From: Lactarius indigo
Taxonomy: Eukaryota > Basidiomycota > Agaricomycetes > Russulales > Russulaceae
Direction of reading: 5' to 3'
DNA length: 64,000 nucleotides
Assembly (NCBI GenBank): GCA_025766275.1
Contig: JAFKAC010000030.1
Span: 124,001-188,000 of the forward strand
Shown: piece after piece, positions 1 through 10,969 of the stretch
Numbering within the stretch: the stretch's first letter is position 1
Layout: each line of letters starts with the position of its first letter
Notes under the pieces: generated by a model
Told to the model about the DNA's origin: nothing
Databases searched by the model: none
The model's input: only the letters and a program-made list of their open reading frames with translations
Translations under genes and position numbers: made by a program

Positions 1-925
1 TAGCCCACTCTAACCTCTAAAAATGTCTTTGTCATGTTAATGGCCCACTTCTCAGAACTTTTCCCTGCCGACTTTATCTGGACGCTCAACACCAGTTCCC
101 TAAGCCGCCGCAGAGATTGTCGATGGTTTTTCTCTATATCGAGGATATATCCGGCTCTACCCTGCATACGAACCAAGGAGGACCAAGAGAGATGAACTGT
201 CTAAGGTCTTCCATGGGAGCGCAAAGACTAACTTGAAGAATTCAAAGCGTGACACTTGTCACCCTGGTCGGAGCGCGAGTCGATGACTCTGACTGCCGGT
301 TGCGAGCGAGCTGGTTGGGTGCTATAATTTGTGCGTTCTGACATTTCCTGTTCTACCACTTATCCTGCTGTCTCGTGTCGCTAATCACTCTCTCAACAGT
401 GACACAGGAATCGGTACCACGAGGCTTCTCCAGCATCACCGTCAACGTCTCGCTTCCAGCACGTCGCGTTCGAACGGTTGCCTTAGCATCATTCATCACA
501 CTTTCCTCCCCTGGGCCCATTTACGACTCGATATGTGTCTAATTCTTTCAACTTGGGCCTCAATTTTTTTCTCAACTTTTCTTCTGACTGAGGTGAGCTT
601 TTTATCCTTTCGACATTTGTCACCATAATATTAACAGTCTCATAGTATAGTACACGATGCGTGGTCATGTTTATCAGTCGTGTTAAGCTCCCATAAATGC
701 CGTCTACTGTAGTGCCATAGGGTCATCATGTCCTAACTCAGGTTTTCCCGATTAGGTCTCCTATCATATAACAATCGCTCTTTCACCAGCTTCGGGTATT
801 TACGTACAACTCGGGGCACCTCAGATACAATCGCGTCTCCTAACTATAATGGGCTCTCGTTACGACATGTCTGTCTTGGATATGTGGAGTGCGAGTAGGT
901 CAACCTTTCTCATGCTCAGTGTCTC
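1..925. other. Flank downstream of the DUF6535 gene, no gene recognised
   Basis: This stretch lies beyond the stop codon of the minus-strand DUF6535 gene. The longest open frame (329-628, plus, 99 codons) has no recognisable domain and a composition like random sequence. I see no LTR termini, tandem repeats or tRNA here. It probably holds the 3' UTR and intergenic DNA. Confidence 0.5.
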
Positions 926-3501
926 CTAGATAGCTCTTGCAGTGGGCATGTCTGGATCAGTAACTGGCAGCAGTGACGGGGGTTGTGGCGGAAGATCTAG
1001 GGTAGCCATAGTGGTTGCGTCGATTGTGCGACTCACTGAGGGGAGATCAAGTGTGTCCCTGTTTTTGTGCAGACCGGGCTTCGGGCTACCATCGTCCTCG
1101 GTAGCAGCGCTCATCTCAGAAGCGCTGGTAGTAGTGCCTACTTTAGAGCGACGAGATTTTTGCCAAGACAGGGAGAGGTCAGATCGAGTCATGGGTGGAT
1201 GTGAAGACAGCGGCGGACATGTAGGGAGCGTATTTTCGAGAACCGGATTAGAAGAAGGGAGGATTGGTGTATCGGAAGGCGTCAGGAGCTGGAGGGCAAC
1301 GGTAGCGGGTGGGGAGGTAGTGGAAAGAGGACGAGCGGATGTGGATGTGGATGTTTCGGGAGGGGGGTGGGGCGTTGTCGTCACTAAGTTGATAATGTCC
1401 CGTATTGCGCTCGCAGCGGCTGGATTCGGTGGTGTAAAAGGAATGCAGGGGCTTTCGGTGGTTGTCTGATGGACGAGGTGGAAGTTGTCGAGTGGTGGTA
1501 AATCCGCGAGGCTTTCGACTGCATGGGGAGGGAGTACGGACAAGGAAGGCGTATCGGGACTGCCAAGGGAAGCAGGGGACAGCGCGGCGCTATCATGCAA
1601 GACAGTTGGAGTAAAAGAGGCGCTGTAGGTCTGAGGTGTTGGGTCCGGATGATGACCACGGACATTGCATGCCGGATACGAGGTCGGGTCGAACAGAATC
1701 CGGTTGCGATTGCTAGTAGAGGCGGAGTACCTTGTTGGGGTGGCATCGGTATCTTGATGTAGGGCGCTGTGGACGTTACGGATAGGTCTGAGGATTTGGA
1801 ACGCCATCCACCGATGGTCGTCGTCTTGTGCTTTGAGAACGATTTGATTCCAGAGCGCACAGAACTCGTGCTGCAGTTCGGGTGTTGTATCTAGTACATT
1901 GAAATTCGAAGCCGTCTCTAGAATGAACGAGAACTCGACCGACGGCCAAGACGATTCCCCGTAATGGTCGAATTGCCGACGAGTGATGTGGATCAAGATG
2001 GCAAGTGACAGGCTGTCACCGTGCGTGGCGTAGTCTCGGAGGACAGCTTCTTGGACACCGAGTTCAGTCGAGGCAAGAATAAACCAAGAGTCATCGCGTT
2101 GTTGCGGCCTTGCAAGGATTTTGGTGAATGTAGCTTCGGCAATCGAAACAATATCCTCGCGCATGTTGTAGCCCCAGCTCCTCACAGTCCGCACAATTTC
2201 GGCAACAAGCGGACCGCTCTGTTGGTAGTTGGCCAAAATCCTCTCGAGAATTATCAATGCCGTGGGAGTGATTATCGGATCGGTGGCCTTCGCACATATT
2301 ATGGCCCTCCGCTTTTTGACAGGCTCGGGTAGCAAATCGGATGAGAAAGTGCGGTCAAACAACCCCATCAACGCCGTCGAAAACTTCTTCTGCTGATCCC
2401 AAGGGAGACTGGGCAGTGGATCGTTGACCACTTTCGAGCTGCGGAAGCCAGGTAAGCCGGCAAAGAAGCGCTCCAGTTCGTGGTCTTCGTCCAAACTGTC
2501 GAACGTCCACATAAATGCGCGAGTATCAATCTCCAGTGGTGAGTTCAGGGCAGTTTCCTCGGCTGTCTTCTGTATGCCTTGCACAAGCATCTTGCGATAA
2601 CTTTCCTCCAAAAAGCGACAGCGACGATAAACTTCGCCACTGAAATAATCCAGTTGAGTGAGGCGCCGAAGAGCCCGAAAGACGACGAACGGTATCCCAA
2701 CGATGATGGGCCACGTCAGCGATGTAAGCGGTGTGTAGTACGGGCTGTCGTGGCGAAAAATTGGAATGAAAGTGAAACATCCGTACAGGGCCGTGCAAAC
2801 GCTGACCCACGACAACACCATTTTGAAGATAGTGAGATTGACGTTGCATAGGAGTACCACCAAGCCGGCAAAGAATAGGAACAGAGAAATGTGTAGCAGT
2901 GTGGGCAACGCTTCAATCACCCACGGAAGTGAAAACTTTTCGACCCCTTCAAAGTAGAACGCACGGATCCGCACTCGCTTGTGTGGACTGTAGCGTGGCT
3001 GAGTGACCTTGAGGTACCTCCGTGCCCACTGCTGTAGCAACGTCGCAAGGAAAGCACAGGTAAGACTGATAACCAAGCTCATGACCCAAAGTGAGTTGAC
3101 CCAAACTGCATAATTTGGCGGGGAGAATGTGGGTGGAGAAGTAAGGAGAGAACTCGAAATGTTTGGGTCGAAAACAGTGTGATAGATATTTGCAAGGTAG
3201 AAATTAGAGGTGTCTTGCGGGTTCAGCCGAATGTCCTGAATTGATACTGAGATCAACGACGCGACAGCAGCAGAGAATAAACCGGTCTTCGATAGATGAG
3301 TCAGAACGAAGAATGGTATTAGAAGATTGTGACGCACAAAGATGAGGATCCCGTCAGCGTCGGCTTTCCATCCATCAGCCATCTTCTTGTCTTCTTCCGA
3401 GGCCATTTCCAGATACATCGAAAAAATAGGTCCGGAGCCATCAACGAAATTAGATACACCATGCGATACTTGATTCTGTACCGACTGGGGTGGGTAGTCA
3501 C
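926..3501 (-). CDS. DUF6535-domain membrane protein gene, exons 2 and 3 (5' end displaced)
   Basis: Exon 2 is 3501-3338 and exon 3 is 3286-926, about 840 codons ending in ARAI and TAG. The N-terminal part carries the DUF6535 signature (FVDGSGPIF, then ADADGILIF joined by splicing to TGLFSAAVASL). About four hydrophobic helices follow: the TGLFSAAV segment, the VWVNSLWVMSLVISL segment, the ISLFLFFAGLVVLLC segment and the SWVSVCTALYG segment. The rest is a long soluble region with a Pro/Ser/Thr-rich tail. The family is abundant in Agaricomycetes and its function is unknown. Exon 1 is not adjacent. A LINE sits directly upstream of the exon 2 acceptor, and exon 1 is found on the other strand at 18800. 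An apparent open frame continues upstream to 3562, but those residues, including a lysine run, are LINE sequence and its poly-A tail. The gene is probably silenced or broken in this allele. Confidence 0.85.
3287..3337 (-). other. 51-nt in-frame intron of the DUF6535 gene
   Basis: On the minus strand the segment begins GTGCGT and ends CGAAG, with a CTGAC branch-like motif about 15 nt before the acceptor. Its length is a multiple of three and it contains no stop, so it reads through as coding and would be missed by ORF calling. Removing it joins ILIF directly to TGLFSAAV, the uninterrupted order usual in this family. Confidence 0.8.
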
Positions 3502-3504
3502 CTA

Positions 3505-3526
3505 TTTTTTTTTTTTTTTTTTTTTT
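3505..3526 (-). repeat. Poly-A tail of the LINE
   Basis: A run of 22 T on the plus strand is the 3' poly-A of the LINE read on the minus strand. It abuts TAGGTGACTACCC (rc of 3492-3504). The same 13 bases stand at 18913-18925 just before the first LINE base, so they form the LINE target-site duplication. The copy next to the gene contains the TAG acceptor of DUF6535 intron 1. Confidence 0.88.
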
Positions 3527-3846
3527 GAATCGATTTTTATTCCGGGGCAGTACATAATACAAAGCCGGTCTTCAGTCGATGGTACGAGAGAAATATTGTA
3601 AGTTAAGTAAGCCGAGACTCACATGCGGGCATCACAGGTAAATAACTGAGAAAATTAACTCAGCTAGGTGTCACCTCCCAGAGGAAATGAGTCAGGTTCG
3701 TAGAAAAGGATTATGTAAGATGATGTCACTGAAGCACAAGGGACCCTTATAAGGGCACGGAGCACAAAAGGGGGAGCACTTACAGGGCTGTGCTGGGCAC
3801 AGGGTGGCGGTTGCGGTCCGAGAGCTCCTTCATCCAGGGTTTCTGG
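3527..3846 (-). mobile_element. LINE 3' end: last codons and 3' UTR
   Basis: This is the 3' part of the LINE, read on minus. Once the solo LTR is removed with one TSD copy (TCTGG, 3842-3846 and 15477-15481), the LINE frame from 15482 continues for a few codons (AAYAPRRPR, then NPG and TGA). About 300 bp of 3' UTR and the poly-A tail follow. The open frame at 3664-3897 is not thought to be a gene. Confidence 0.75.
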
Positions 3847-4316
3847 TGTCATGAACTCCCCGGTCACCTTTTCTTTTGCAGTTCCTATCTGATTCATTCC
3901 CTTTATTGGCAGTTACCTTCTCAGACCTCTGCTTCCCCTTATCTGATTGTTCTAGCACCTTCTGTGCTATTCTTGTCCACCCTTCTCCTGCCTTGCTGGC
4001 ATGATACCATCTTGCACAATGTTGACACCATCTTGCCAGCACATTACTCTATCTACTCTATCTATAGCAACCAGTAGCACTATGCGCTCAGGCGCAATCC
4101 TGTACTATATAAGGAACCCTGTAGTGCGCCTTAGCTTCTTAGCTTTGGCTTAATCAACTATCTGCGTTGTATCTCCCATTGACTCCTTGAGTGCCTCAGT
4201 TCCTTCAGCACTCAAGCCCTTGACCCAGAACCTCTGACCCTTGACCCTTATCCCCTTTGGGTCACTCCCCTCTCAGCCTCTGTGCAGGCTTCCCTTTGAC
4301 TTCGCTCTCACCCTCC
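3847..4316 (+). repeat. Solo LTR of the cyclin-element family, first part
   Basis: It begins TGTCATGAACTCC, the same as the LTRs of the element at 30196-43376. It is broken at 4316 by Copia-1 and continues at 15198. The flanks carry TCTGG on both outer sides (3842-3846 and 15477-15481), so it is a true solo LTR inserted in the LINE. It includes the same TATA box and predicted transcription-start motif AGCTTTGGCTT as the complete element. Confidence 0.9.
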
Positions 4317-4618
4317 TGTAGAAGTTTCTGGAAATGGGCGATGATCCCCGCTGATGAAACAGGGGAATTACGAATTTACCCTTACGAGTCTTTGGCATGC
4401 ATAAACGGAAAATACCTTATATAGTCGATTACATGCTTGTATGCGCCCTCAGCTCGTTGCTCCAGCACGCTGAGGGAGTAAGTGACTTTACTCATACTTT
4501 ACCTACTGACACCTAACTGACTCCAAACCGTAGTAGCGACTCTTGTTAGGTACGGTATCATAATCCCAGCTCGTTGCTCCGGCACGCTGAGGGATAGCGA
4601 CTCTTGTTAGATCTTAAA
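4317..4618 (+). repeat. Copia-1 5' LTR
   Basis: 302 bp, starting TGTAGAAG and ending TCTTAAA. It contains two copies of a CCAGCTCGTTGCTCC-like motif with short inverted repeats. It differs from the 3' LTR at about three positions by eye. Both LTRs end in AAA rather than the usual CA. Confidence 0.9.
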
Positions 4619-4630
4619 GGTTATGGGCCC
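4619..4630 (+). promoter_or_regulatory. Copia-1 primer-binding site (half-tRNA iMet type)
   Basis: GGTTATGGGCCC directly follows the LTR. It is complementary to the anticodon arm of eukaryotic initiator tRNA-Met, the site used by Drosophila copia, which is primed by a 5' half of that tRNA. The identical 12-mer follows the 5' LTRs of Copia-2 and Copia-3. Confidence 0.8.
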
Positions 4631-4750
4631 TGAGGGTCTCGCCTGACAAATCCCGCCCAACGCTATCGCTCTCAGTGTGCACACGCTTGCAAAGAAAACC
4701 GTTCTGTGTCTGTTAAACTTGCCGATAGTCTCTGACCTGAAAAGCCCAAG

Positions 4751-7700
4751 ATGTCACTGCCAGTGACGGACGAATCCCCCCTTAGTAGTCTCACTCATTT
4801 GTTGCAACTCTCGTCTCCTGCAGGAGCTGCGTCTGCGGACAAGCCCCAAACTCAAATACGGTTTATACCCCCGCTGGGGTTTCGAACTTTGCCAATACCG
4901 CCATCAGAGAATATTGCTGCTGCTGCTGCTTCCATACCATACACACACTCCACACAATTAGCTGACTTTGATACCCGGTCACATGGGTCAGCCCCCATGT
5001 CCTTGACGTCGCCCGCCGCAGCTACAGGAATGCCATCATATACACACATGTCTCCATCCATGCACTCGCTGCCGCCCCTGACACCGCCCCTATTCATGCA
5101 TGGACTGTTCAGTCAACCCCTGTCGCCGACGTCGTACCCAACTCAGCAGCCAGGGTTAAACCCATATTACCTCACCCCTCCCCAACAGCAGCAACAGCCG
5201 ATCAGCACACGCCATTCCAATAACATCCACCAGCCACAGCCCCTGCTCAACGGACTACGCACTCCCAAAGAGCCCACGGTCAAACGGGAGTTGCTCTCCG
5301 GAATGCCACCCTGGCCCAGCGACCTGAAATTGTCGCTCAACGCCAACAACTGGCTCAAATGGTCACGCCATCTCCTTGGGGCACTCGCCATGAACCAACT
5401 AGACGAGTATCCCCTTGGGTTACTGCGCTGCCCAGACATCAACAGAGACTCAGTCGGCCATTGCTTCTGGAATGGCAACGACCAGATGATCCTGGGATAC
5501 ATGCGGTCCCAGATGTTCACCGCCGAGGTTCAGTATATCGCCTCCTGCGCCACTTCCACGGACGCATTCAACCAGCTCCGCTTGCGACATGAAAAGCGAA
5601 GTGGGATGACCCAAATTCAACTCATTCAACGAATGATGCAGATCCGCTTCGACGATGATCCGAATAATTATGACGCCACTATGGCATCATTTCGAGATCT
5701 TGTCTATCGAATTGACAGTATCGGTCAAATCGACACAGCGAAACTGGGTCTTCTGTTTCTCATCCTTGGGCTGAAGACGACGCATCCATCAGTACATGAC
5801 GCCCTGGCCCCCTCCCTGATGGATGGTACAATCAGCATTGAAGCGATGGACCTCCGCATGCATTATTACTACGAGCTGCGCTCGGCACAACTTGCCCAGA
5901 ACTCCTTGCCCAGCTCATCTTTCGCTCTTCCGGCGTCCCTCCCTCCACGTGCTAACATATGCCCAAACTGTAAGAAACCCGGCCACACGGTCGAGTTCTG
6001 CGTTGCCCCAGGTGGGAAGATGGCTGGCCAGTCTGCCCGCGATGCCGTGGCACAGCAGCGGGCTGCTCGGGAAGCTTCCCGTCCCCAGTCTGACAACCCT
6101 TCACGCATGCGCGTTGAAGATGACGGCACCACTCTTGTGATCGGCAACTTCCGGTTTAAACTAGACAAACTGGCTGCCAATCTTGCCGACGCGGACATGG
6201 ACTTACCTATGACGCCTGCCGATCAGGGGGAGTATACCGAGTGGGCCGCCAGTAACTCAGACTCTGCTCAACTTGACACGAGCTCCGTGCTTCTAGCGTG
6301 CGACATTGCCCTGCTCAGCCAATCCTCTAGCCTCCCCTTCTATCTTGACTCCGGTGCTTCTGTCCACATCAGTTGCGTCAAATCAGACTTTATTTCCCTT
6401 CAACCCATCGAGCCCCGCCGTATTTCTGGTGTTGGTAACTACTCCATCTTCGCAAACGCTACTGGGACAATTGAGCTGTCAATACAAGGCAAATCCGTTA
6501 AACTTGACGGCGCCTTGTACGCTCCCAATGCCGGAGTTCGCCTTCTCTCCATCAGCCGTTTGAGCGACTTGGGGAACATAATCGCCTTCACCCCAACACA
6601 ATGCCTCATTATTGGCCAGAATGGGCAACTCATTGCAACAGGGGAACGAACTGGCTCCAACCTCTATGCATTGCCTGATGATTGTGCCTGCAAAACATCA
6701 CCCAAAAACCCCTCGCTCGCGCTGCGGAGCCTGGTAACAGTACCAAACCTGGAGACCTGGCACCGTCGACTTGGGCATGCCAACTACAAAACCATACTCG
6801 ACATGGCGTCCAATGGCATAACTGCAGGTATGCCAATCGACTTGTCGACCGCTCCTCAGGCTTGTGACCATTGTATTCGTGGCAAGCAGACACGATCATC
6901 GATACCAAAGCAGCGCGAAGGGATGAAGGCGAGTAGGAGGCTTGAGCGAGTCTATGTGGACTTTTCTGGACCACACTCTGTCATTTCGCGATCCGGGTTT
7001 CAGTACATAATGAATATCATTGATGATTTCTCAAGTTATCACTGGACCCGGCTGCTCAGATCAAAATCGGACGCTGCTCGAGCACTTCGAGAATGGCTGA
7101 ATGCGGTTGAAACACAATCCGGAGAAAAGCTAACATACTTGCTCACGGACAATGGTGAACTGCGGTCAAACAAGGTAGCTGAGTGGTGCGCGCTGCAGGG
7201 AATCACACACCAATTCACTGCCCCGTATACTTCGGCTCAGAATGGTTGAGTTGAACGCCTGCACCGCACGCTAATGAACAAAGCCCGCACTATGCGACTC
7301 ACGTGCAATGCCCCTCTGCATATGTGGGACGAGTTCATACTGACCTCCTCCTACCTCTCCACGCTCACCGCCACAAAATCACTTGAGGGACGATCCCCTT
7401 TCGAGATGTGGTATAAAAAGAAACCTTCGCTGTCACACCTGCGGGAAATCGGCTGCCACGCATTTGTGCTGATCAACGGTAGTAACCCGAAGATTGCTGC
7501 ACGATCCATCGAATGCGTATTAATCGGGTACACACCCAATTCCAAAGCGTACCGATGCTGGCACCGGGAAAGTGGATGAGTCGTTGACTCATACCACGTC
7601 TCATTCATTGAACACCTCAATGCACCCGCTCTACCCTCAGATGACACGCCTGCTCACTCCATTACCCCAGACGATACACCAGCCGACGTCACCGACCATG

Positions 7701-8154
7701 AGTCAAGACCTGACGCTGTTGCATTACGACGATCGTCACGACAGCATGTCCCAGTTCCGTCACGAGAAAGCACCAATGATGGGCTTAGTCATGGGAGGGC
7801 AATGACTCGAGCGCTTGAACAAGTTCGAGCGGCAGCAGCTGCGAAACAGGCGGACAAAGCGTCAGCAAATAACCTCGCGCAGTACACCGAGAACACCGAC
7901 AATCCCACCACACTCCTTATCGACGTCGATGACCCAGATGCACCATCATGGGCAGAGGCAATGGGCTCAATCGACAAAGAAGAATGGTTGGCTGGCGCTC
8001 AATCAGAGCTTGACAGCCTACGAGAGATGGACGTGTTCGAGCTGGTCCCCAGGACTGCAGTGCCTGTCGACCGAAAGGTGTTGCGAGGACGCTTCGTCTG
8101 CAGACTAAAACGTAATGGGCATGGTGAGCCTGTGCGGCACAAGGTGCGTTGGGT
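4751..8154 (+). pseudogene. gag-pol: Copia-1 Gag, protease, integrase and start of RT
   Basis: One frame starts at the ATG at 4751. A Pro/Gln-rich N-terminus is followed by a Copia-type Gag, the zinc knuckle CPNCKKPGHTVEFC near 5960-6001, protease motif YLDSGASVHIS near 6343, the integrase HHCC region (WHRRLGH onward near 6760) and the integrase core. In-frame TGA codons at 7247-7249 (after SAQNG, where relatives have R or V then ER) and 7577-7579 break it. Both fit CGA to TGA. The N-terminal RT region reaches KVRWV at 8154, where FB1 enters. The frame resumes at 12886 without loss once FB1 and one 7-bp TSD copy are removed. Confidence 0.88.
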
Positions 8155-8499
8155 CACATAATGATCTGCCATGACTTCCATAACTGATGGGCCAACCGAC
8201 GGTGAGAGTCTTACATATGTCATGGGCCAGCCGATGTCGGCCGACGCAGGAGATTCCTCCAAAACTCATGGGCCAGCCGATGTTGGCTCGGAGACATTTA
8301 CTCCGGAGTTGTGGTCCGAAGGAGTAGATATGGGAGTGCACAGGGATTTTCAGATATCTAGAAATCATTAGTGGAGAGATGGAACTGAAGGAAGCACTCC
8401 AAGACCATATGTGTATAATGGAGTGGGGTGTATAAACATCTGCAGGTCCAAGGAAATTGCACATGTTCTGGAGGAGCACATCCAAGATTATATAGGTGT

Positions 8500-10570
8500 G
8501 CCAGAGGGTATAAACATGTATGGGTGTCCGAGATATCTCAGACATGCTTTGGACCAATATGTCCGAGATTACATCCACATACTGGAGGGTATTAACATGT
8601 ATGGGTGTCCAAGATATCTCGGACATGCTTCGGACCAATATGTCCGAGATTACGTCCACATATTAGAGGGTATTAACATGTATGGGTGTCCGAGATATCT
8701 CGGACATGTTATGGACCAATAGGTCCGAGATTATATAGGTGTACTGGAGGGTATAAACATGTACTGGTGTCCAAAAAATCTCGGACATGCTTCGGACCAA
8801 TATGTCCGAGATTATGTCCATATACTGGAGGGTATAAACATGTATGGGTGTCTGAGATATCTCGGACATGCTTCGGACCAATATGTCCGAGATTGTGTCC
8901 ACATATTAGAGGGTATTAACATGTATGGGTGTCCGAGATATCTCGGACATGCTTCGGACCAATATGTCTGAGATTATGTGCACATACTGGAGGGTATTAA
9001 CATGTATGGGTGTCCGAGATATCTTGGACATGCTTCGGACCAATATGTCCAAGATTACATCCACATATTAGAGGGTATTAACATGTATGGGTGTCCAAAA
9101 AATCTCGGACATGCTTCGGACCAATAGGTCCGAGACTATATAGGTGTACTGGAGGGTATAAACATGTATGGGTGTCCGAGATATCTCGGACATGTTACGG
9201 ACCAATAAGTCCGAGATTATATAGGTGTATTGGAGGGTATTAACATGTATGGGTGTCCGAGATATCTCAGACATGCTTCGGACCAATATGTCTGAGATTA
9301 TGTCCACATATTAGAGGGTATAAAAATGTATGGGTGTCCAAAAAATCTCGGACATGCTTCGGACCAATATGTCCGATATTACGTCCACATACTGGAGGGT
9401 ATTAACATGTATGGGTGTCTGAGATATCTCGGACATGCTTCGGACCAATATGTCCGAGATTGTGTCCATATATTAGAGGGTATTCACATGTATGGGTGTC
9501 CGAGATATCTCGGACATGTTACGGACCAATAGGTCCGAGATTATATAGGTGTATTGGAGGGTATTAACATGTATGGGTGTCCGAGATATCTCGGACATGC
9601 TTCGGACCAATATGTCTGAGATTATGTCCACATATTAGAGGGTATTAACATGTATGGGTGTCCGAGATATCTCGGACATGTTACGGACCAATAGGTCCGA
9701 GATTATATAGGTGTATTGGAGGGTATTAACATGTATGGGTGTCTGAGATATCTCGGACATGCTTTGGACCAATATGTCCGAGATTATGTGCACATACTGG
9801 AGGGTATTAACATGTATGGGTGTCCGAGATATCTCAGACATGCTTCGGACCAATATGTCCAAGATTGTGTCCACATATTAGAGGGTATTAACATGTATGG
9901 GTGTCCAAGATATCTCAGACATGTTACGGACCAATAGGTCCGAGATTATATAGGTGTACTAGAGGGTATAAACATGTATGGGTGTCCAAAAATCTCGGAC
10001 ATGCTTTGGACCAATATGTCCGAGATTACATCCACATACTGGAGGGTATTAACATGTATGGGTGTCTGAGATATCTAGGACATGCTTCGGACCAATATGT
10101 CCGAGATTGTGTCCACATATTAGAGGGTATTAACATGTATGGGTGTCCGAGATATCTCAGACATGTTATGGACCAATAGGTCCGAGATTATATAGGTGTA
10201 TTGGAGGGTATTAACATGTATGGGTGTCCGAGATATCTTGGACATGCTTTGGACCAATATGTCCGAGATTATGTCCACATATTAGAGGGTATTAACATGT
10301 ATGGGTGTCCAAGATATCTCAGACATGTTACGGACCAATAGGTCCGAGATTATATAGGTGTACTGGAGGGTATAAACATGTATGGATGTCCAAAAAATCT
10401 TGGACATGCTTCGGACCAATATGTCCAAGATTATGTCCATATACTGGAGGGTATAAACATGTATGGGTGTCTGAGATATCTCAGACATGTTCAAGAGCAA
10501 TATGTCTGAGATTATGTGGGTATACCAGAGGGTATAAACATGTACAGGTGTCCAAGATATCTCTGGATGA
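8500..10570 (+). repeat. FB1 left array of 81-bp repeats
   Basis: About 25 direct units of roughly 81 bp. Each holds GAGGGTATTAACATGTATGG, a perfect 20-bp palindrome TGTCCGAGATATCTCGGACA (with variants), and a second near-palindrome CGGACCAATATGTCCG. Units vary by point changes and by replacement of the palindrome centre with a run of A. The array is the reverse complement of the right array. Confidence 0.92.
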
Positions 10571-10574
10571 TTAG

Positions 10575-10965
10575 CCTAGAGTGTCTAGCCATGTGTATGC
10601 ATTCAGAGACTAGAACCCCATAGATATATTCTGCATGAATTGTTTCCACAGCCAAGGCTCATGTATGTGTACTTATTATGTTCTCTCCCATTGTAATGAT
10701 TACCCCATGTTACTTGATTGGAACATGTACACTTCCTTTATTATTAGTTATTAGTCTAATTGATCAGGCACAAAGGACAGTATGTGTCATTTCCATTCAT
10801 TTCAGAGTATTTAGTAAGTTCTCTTTGTTATGACTTGACACATCCAGTGTTATAGTGTAAGCTCCACTCAACCATTTCTACACTTGATGACTTCCACAAA
10901 GCCTTGAAGTGTTTCCTGCCTGATAAACTCCAGCACACCCACATAATGTATTGCTCCAGAACATG
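10575..10965. other. FB1 central spacer
   Basis: About 390 bp of non-repetitive AT-rich sequence between the two inverted arrays. It is the presumed loop of the foldback structure. No ORF of note and no recognised motif. Confidence 0.6.
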
Positions 10966-10969
10966 TCCA

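Noticed and set aside
329..628. 99-codon ORF in the left flank
   Set aside because: No domain, no splice context, composition like non-coding DNA.
942..1469. Plus-strand ORF of 175 codons opposite the DUF6535 tail
   Set aside because: A shadow of the Pro/Ser/Thr-rich minus-strand coding region, with no domain.
3503..3562. Extension of the DUF6535 protein to a start at 3562 with a lysine run
   Set aside because: The lysines are the LINE poly-A tail and the residues before them are LINE 3' UTR. The LINE TSD marks the border.
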